Assembly: GCA_963715995.1 (NCBI GenBank)
Contig: OY970283.1
Coordinates: 3,162,001 to 3,226,000, forward strand
Direction: 5' to 3'
Length of the DNA stretch: 64,000 nucleotides
Origin: DATBDN01 sp963715995
Lineage (GTDB): Bacteria; Actinomycetota; Thermoleophilia; Solirubrobacterales; Thermoleophilaceae
Shown here one piece after another: positions 60,399 to 64,000 of the stretch. The position numbers and the translations under genes are program-made. The notes beneath the pieces are model-generated. The model was not told where the DNA came from and did not search any database. It saw only the letters and a program-made list of their open reading frames with translations. The stretch's first letter is position 1, and every line of letters begins with the position of its first letter.

Positions 60399-60998
60399 CT
60401 AGATCTGCTGGCGGCCGCGGAAAGCCTTACCGAGGGTGACTTCGTCGGCGTACTCGAGGTCCGCGCCCACCGGAAGCCCGCTTGCCAAGCGGGTCACGGC
60501 CACCGCAGGGGCACGCTCGCGCAGCAGATCGGCGATGTAGAGCGCCGTTGCCTCGCCGGTCGTGGTCGAATTTGTGGCGATCACCACCTCGCGCACGCCG
60601 TTGGAGGTCGCACGTCCGACCAGCTCGTCGATGTGGAGGTCGTCCGGGTCCACGCCGTCGATCGGCGACAGCGCGCCGCCGAGCACGTGGTAGCGGCCGG
60701 ACCACTCGTTGGTGCGCTCGATCGGGATCACGTCGCCGGGCTCCTCGACCACGCAGATCAGCTCGGGGTCGCGGCGAGCGTCCTCGCAGATGCGGCAACG
60801 CGGCCCCACCGCCAGGTTGAAGCAGAGCTCGCACTGGCCGACCGTCTCCTTCACCTCGCGGATCGCGTCCGCCAGCGGCAGCACGTCCTCGGGCGGCATG
60901 CGCAGGATGTGGAAGGCCAGCCGCTGGGCCGTGCGCTGCCCGATTCCGGGCAGCCGCGCCAGCTCGGTGATCAGCCGATTGACGGGGGCCGCGTACAC
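60399..60998 (-). CDS. recR: Recombination-mediator protein RecR
   Basis: 199 residues. The helix-hairpin-helix motif (LITELARLPGIGQRTAQRLA) is at 9-28, the four-Cys zinc finger (CELCFNLAVGPRCRIC) near 56-71, and the Toprim domain (LICVVEEPGDVIPIERTNEW, HVLGGALSPIDGVDPDDLHI) beyond 80, with a Walker-like C-terminal region. RecR works with RecO/RecF to load RecA at gaps. Start GTG 60998. It follows ybaB by 12 bp; dnaX-ybaB-recR is a widely conserved order. Confidence 0.96.
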   Translation of the reverse strand: MYAAPVNRLITELARLPGIGQRTAQRLAFHILRMPPEDVLPLADAIREVKETVGQCELCFNLAVGPRCRICEDARRDPELICVVEEPGDVIPIERTNEWSGRYHVLGGALSPIDGVDPDDLHIDELVGRATSNGVREVVIATNSTTTGEATALYIADLLRERAPAVAVTRLASGLPVGADLEYADEVTLGKAFRGRQQI

Positions 60999-61010
60999 GC
61001 TCAGCCGGAC

Positions 61011-61349
61011 CTAGAGGCCCGGCAGGCCGAGCCCGCCGCCCATGCCGCCGAGTCCGCCGGTGGCCTGGTTCATCTTCGAGGCCGCGAGCTCCTGCGCCGC
61101 GCGGATGGCTTCGTTGACCGCGGCCAGAACCATGTCCTGGAGCATGTCGACGTCCTCTGGGTCGACGGCTGCCGGGTCGATCTTGATCTCCTCCAGCGCC
61201 AGGTCGCCGGACATCTTCACGGCGACCATGCCGCCGCCGACGGTGGCCTCGACCGTCTCGTTCTTCAGCTCCTCCTGGGCCTTCAGCATGTCGGTCTGCA
61301 TCTGCTGGGCCTGCTTGAGGATGGCTCCGAAGTCGGGCTGCTTGGACAT
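61011..61349 (-). CDS. YbaB/EbfC-family nucleoid-associated protein
   Basis: 112 residues: FGAILKQAQQMQTDMLKAQE and ELKNETVEATVGGGMVAVKM are the family start; a helical middle and a Gly/Met-rich end (GGLGGMGGGLGLPGL) follow. These small proteins form DNA-binding dimers. The ATG overlaps the dnaX stop by 1 bp (TGATG), and recR lies 12 bp downstream, the usual arrangement. Confidence 0.95.
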   Translation of the reverse strand: MSKQPDFGAILKQAQQMQTDMLKAQEELKNETVEATVGGGMVAVKMSGDLALEEIKIDPAAVDPEDVDMLQDMVLAAVNEAIRAAQELAASKMNQATGGLGGMGGGLGLPGL

Positions 61350-63019
61350 CAGCTCTCCAAGTTCTGGTCGTCGGGCTGGTCGACCTCGACGGCGCCGAAG
61401 TCGCGCTTCACGCTCTCGATCAGCTCGTCGGTGGTCAGGGTGCGCTGCTCCGCCGGGGCGGCCTGCTCGCTTGTCTCGAGCGCGATCACGAGCGTTGCGC
61501 CTGTCAGGCCGTGCAGCGCGCGCTGGATCACGTCGCGCTTGCCCTCGGCCTTCTTGCGGATGAAGTCGGTGTCGGGCGGGAAGCCGATCACGAGCCGGCC
61601 GGCTTCGAGCGAGACCGGCCGCGTCTCGGCCAGGGCGGCGCCCAGCAGCGGCTCCTCGGCCAGCACTTCGAGCGCGGCGGGCCAGAGGTGGATGATGCGC
61701 TCCAGGTCCACCTCCGCCTCGGCGATGGCCTCGACAGCCGGCGCCACGGCGGCCTGAGCGCTGGCGCGCGGCGCTGACGCGGCGGGGCCCTGCGCGGGGG
61801 CCGCCGGCGCCTCGGCTGACGGCGACTCGGCCGGCGTGGCCGACGGGGCAGCGGCGGTGCTGCCGCCTGCAATGCGGGTCTCCAGCTGCTCGATCCGGAA
61901 CATGAGCGCCTGGAGCGACAGGTCAGACGACGGCTGCGATGCCTTGAGGAGCGCCATCTCGAGCTGGATGCGCGGCTCGGAGCCGTCCTTCACGGCGGCG
62001 ATGCCGGCCGCGAGCAGCTCGATGGCGCGCAGGATCTCGCCCTGGCTCAGGCGCGCTGCCTGCGCCGACAGGCGGTCAGTGTTCTCGGCCGTGACGGCGA
62101 ACGACTCGGGCACCTCGCCAAGCGTCTGCACCACGAACAGGTGGCGCAGGTGGGCGGCCAGGTCGCGCATGAACTGCACGTAGTCGCGCCCCGAGTCCGC
62201 CAGCCGCTGCACGGTGGTGAGCGCCGCCTTCGCGTCGCGCTCCGCGATCGCCTCGGCGGCGTCCAGGATCAGCTCGGCGTCGGCGACTCCGAGCACCTCC
62301 AGCACGTCCTCGAGCTTCACGTCCTTGCCGCCGTAGGTGACGAGCTGCTCCAGATGCCCGAGCGCGTCGCGGAAGGATCCCGTGGCGGCGCGGGCGATCA
62401 TGTGGACGGCGGGAACGGGGATCGTGATCCCCTCCTCGGCGGCGACCCGCTGGAGCACGCTCGACACCTGCTCGAGCGACGGGCGGTGGAAATCGAAGCG
62501 GTGGCAGCGGTCGACGATCGTGGCCGGCACCTTGTGGGCCTCGGTGGTCGCCAGCACGAACACCGCGTGCTCGGGCGGCTCCTCGAGCGTCTTCAGGAAG
62601 GCGTTCCACGCCGCTGTCGAGAGCATGTGCGCCTCGTCGAGGATGAACACGCGGCTGCGCCCGCTCATCGGGGCGAGCGCGACGTTCTCGCGCAGCGAGC
62701 GGATGTCGTCGACCGAGTTGTTCGACGCGGCGTCCATCTCGATGACGTCGAGCGAGTTGCCGACCATGATCGCCTGACAGGCCGGGTCGGCCGGGTCGAA
62801 GTCCACCCGCGGGCCGTCGCTGGCGTTCAGCGCGCAGGCCAGCAGCTTGGCCATCGACGTCTTGCCGGTGCCCCTCGAACCCACGAACAGATAGGCGTGA
62901 TGCACCTTCTCGAGCTCGATCGCGTTGCGCAGCGTGCGGACGATGTGCTCCTGGCCGACCACCTGGTCGAAGCTGCGCGGGCGATGGCGGCGGTACAGGG
63001 AGAGCACGGGAGGAGCCAT
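61349..63019 (-). CDS. dnaX: DNA polymerase III subunit gamma/tau, zinc cysteines largely missing
   Basis: 556 residues from ATG 63019. The AAA+ clamp-loader domain has LYRRHRPRSFDQVVGQEHIV, Walker A FVGSRGTGKTSMAKLLACAL, SLDVIEMDAASNNSVDDIRS, Walker B RVFILDEAHMLS and sensor 1 VFVLATTEAHKVPATIVDRC. The C-terminal half has an Ala/Pro-rich linker (about 390-440) and a tau-like end. Between Walker A and SLDVIE the usual four-Cys zinc module is replaced by LNASDGPRVDFDPADPACQA, so only one of its cysteines remains. It loads the beta clamp at replication forks. Longer upstream starts overlap the divergent gene and are rejected. It leads the dnaX-ybaB-recR operon. Confidence 0.95.
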   Translation of the reverse strand: MAPPVLSLYRRHRPRSFDQVVGQEHIVRTLRNAIELEKVHHAYLFVGSRGTGKTSMAKLLACALNASDGPRVDFDPADPACQAIMVGNSLDVIEMDAASNNSVDDIRSLRENVALAPMSGRSRVFILDEAHMLSTAAWNAFLKTLEEPPEHAVFVLATTEAHKVPATIVDRCHRFDFHRPSLEQVSSVLQRVAAEEGITIPVPAVHMIARAATGSFRDALGHLEQLVTYGGKDVKLEDVLEVLGVADAELILDAAEAIAERDAKAALTTVQRLADSGRDYVQFMRDLAAHLRHLFVVQTLGEVPESFAVTAENTDRLSAQAARLSQGEILRAIELLAAGIAAVKDGSEPRIQLEMALLKASQPSSDLSLQALMFRIEQLETRIAGGSTAAAPSATPAESPSAEAPAAPAQGPAASAPRASAQAAVAPAVEAIAEAEVDLERIIHLWPAALEVLAEEPLLGAALAETRPVSLEAGRLVIGFPPDTDFIRKKAEGKRDVIQRALHGLTGATLVIALETSEQAAPAEQRTLTTDELIESVKRDFGAVEVDQPDDQNLES

Positions 63020-63062
63020 CCTAGCCCGGCATCCCGATCCATTGCCGGGTAGCTTGCGGGCC

Positions 63063-64000
63063 ATGATCCGGGCGCGCCGAGGGCTGGCGAACTGGCTGGC
63101 CGCGGCCCTCATCGGGGTGCTCGTGTTCGCCTGGTTCGGCCACGCGTTCCTGAACTACGACACCTTCTACGCCGTCGTCTGGGGCGGCGACCTGACCCAC
63201 GGGCGCACGCCTCAGTACAGCGTTCCGGTGGCTCCAACGCCACATCCGCTGGCCGAGCTCGTTGGGATCTTGCTGGCCCCGTTCGGGGCCGGGGCCGAGG
63301 ACCTGATGCTGGCGATCGGCCTGCTCGCGCTCGGCATGCTCGTGGTCGGGCTGTTCCGGCTCGGCCAGGAGCTGTTCGGTGTCTGGGCCGGCCTCCTGGC
63401 GGCGGCGATCATCGCCACCCGTGTGCCGATCCTCAACTACGGCATCCGCGGCTACGTGGACCTGCCGACCGCCGCGTTCGTGGTCTGGGCCGCGGTGCTC
63501 GAGGTCCGCACGCCGCGGCGCGGTGCGCCGGTGCTCGTGCTGCTGGGCCTTGCCGGGCTGCTGCGGCCCGAGGCATGGCTCTACGCGGGCGCGTACTACG
63601 TGTGGCTCGGGATGCCGCGGCGGCTGGCGTTGCTGGCGGCGGCTGCGCCGCTCGTGTGGCTGGGCTCGGACCTGCTGATCACGGGCAACCCGCTGCACTC
63701 GCTCACCGGGACCCACGACCTGGCCGCGCAGCTGGGCCGCAAGACGGGCCTGACCGCGCTTCCAAGCGTCGCCCCGCGCCGCCTCGGCGAGATCCTGCGC
63801 CTGCCGGAGCTGATCGCCGCCGTCGCGGGCCTCGTGTTCACGCTGCGCTGGGCGCGGTCGCGTGCGCGGGTGCCGCTGGCGATCGCACTGCTGAACGGGG
63901 TCGCGTACGCCGCCTTCGCGGTCGCCCGCCTCCCGCTGCTCGGCCGCTACCTGTTCGTGGGCGCGGCCATGCTCGCGGTGTTCGCGGGCGCCGGCGCGCT
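63063..64000 (+). CDS. Polytopic membrane protein, GT-C glycosyltransferase-like (partial, cut by right edge)
   Basis: The ATG at 63063 opens a frame that runs off the right edge (312 codons seen). It has about 8-9 hydrophobic helices. The first extracellular loop starts FLNYDTFYAVVWGGDLTHGR with a DTFY-type acidic residue, then TPHPLAELVGILLAPFG; later come NYGIRGYVDLPTAAFVVWAA and LLRPEAWLYAGAYY. This looks like the ArnT/PMT-type GT-C fold using a polyprenyl-phosphate sugar, with the catalytic Asp in the first loop, but no firm signature is seen and the C-terminus is missing. It is divergent from dnaX with 43 bp between starts. Confidence 0.72.
   Translation, partial: MIRARRGLANWLAAALIGVLVFAWFGHAFLNYDTFYAVVWGGDLTHGRTPQYSVPVAPTPHPLAELVGILLAPFGAGAEDLMLAIGLLALGMLVVGLFRLGQELFGVWAGLLAAAIIATRVPILNYGIRGYVDLPTAAFVVWAAVLEVRTPRRGAPVLVLLGLAGLLRPEAWLYAGAYYVWLGMPRRLALLAAAAPLVWLGSDLLITGNPLHSLTGTHDLAAQLGRKTGLTALPSVAPRRLGEILRLPELIAAVAGLVFTLRWARSRARVPLAIALLNGVAYAAFAVARLPLLGRYLFVGAAMLAVFAGAGA

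Overview
The window is very GC-rich (roughly 70% by eye) with tightly packed genes, many joined by 1-4 bp stop/start overlaps (ATGA, GTGA, TGATG), and many GTG or TTG starts. Together with an Hsp20-Lon pair, LCP and LytM cell-wall proteins, a monomeric isocitrate dehydrogenase and many secreted PKD or calcium-repeat proteins, this suggests an actinobacterium, probably of the Thermoleophilia/Solirubrobacterales type. That placement is inferred from gene content and was not tested. No rRNA, tRNA, CRISPR array, transposase or prophage was recognised.

Layout. (A) 1-6579, minus strand: a housekeeping run of a DedA-PAP2 protein (cut by the edge), ispE, rsmA, tatD, metG, rsmI and a ROK sugar kinase. 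(B) 6602-28578: an exopolysaccharide/cell-surface island with an LCP transferase, three GT4 glycosyltransferases, a Tat-exported protein, a Wzc-like co-polymerase, a Wzx-like flippase, a Wzy-like polymerase, an AsnB-type amidotransferase, a 1516-residue dehydrogenase/PKD/calcium-repeat protein, an O-antigen-ligase/TPR protein, a wall protein coupled to an ECF sigma factor with a convergent candidate anti-sigma gene, and a cellulase-superfamily glycoside hydrolase. (C) 28583-33755: FmdB-like zinc ribbon, glycyl-tRNA synthetase, a secreted PKD protein, and an arsR-SRPBCC-VOC operon with a legible promoter/operator. (D) 33899-40287: the initiating sugar-phosphate transferase of the polysaccharide pathway, two small secreted calcium-repeat proteins separated by a strong terminator, an AlkZ/YcaQ-like protein, a 450-bp non-coding stretch with nested inverted repeats, and an M23 peptidase. 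(E) 40345-45506, minus strand: lon, hsp20, an MBL hydrolase, a small Cys-rich protein and an FMN-dependent alpha-hydroxy-acid oxidase. (F) 45527-55418: an SDR, a SRPBCC protein and a TCA-cycle group (frameshifted monomeric icd, mdh with a coupled miniature MDH-like ORF, a site-2 protease, sdhA-sdhB and an HdrB-like CCG subunit). (G) 55512-64000: STAS and MmcQ/YjbR proteins, asd-lysC, a frameshifted GH3 gene, two paralogous CxxC mini-proteins, recR-ybaB-dnaX, and a polytopic GT-C-like protein cut by the right edge.

How the genes fit together. Regions B and D hold nearly all parts of a Wzx/Wzy polysaccharide pathway: initiating transferase, glycosyltransferases, flippase, polymerase, co-polymerase kinase, ligase, LCP attachment enzyme and a hydrolase. 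Three calcium-repeat proteins with the same C-terminal cap lie among them. The same 8-bp inverted-repeat arms occur after the first GT4 gene (8917) and upstream of the initiating transferase (33777), which may tie the two parts together.

The most notable points are: a perfect 713-bp in-frame duplication in the large calcium-repeat gene; the nested inverted repeats at 38.2-38.5 kb; a miniature LDH-like MDH remnant coupled to a different type of mdh; a succinate dehydrogenase with an HdrB-like third subunit and no cytochrome b genes; loss of the zinc cysteines in DnaX; and two single-base frameshifts (icd, GH3) that may be genuine mutations or sequence errors.
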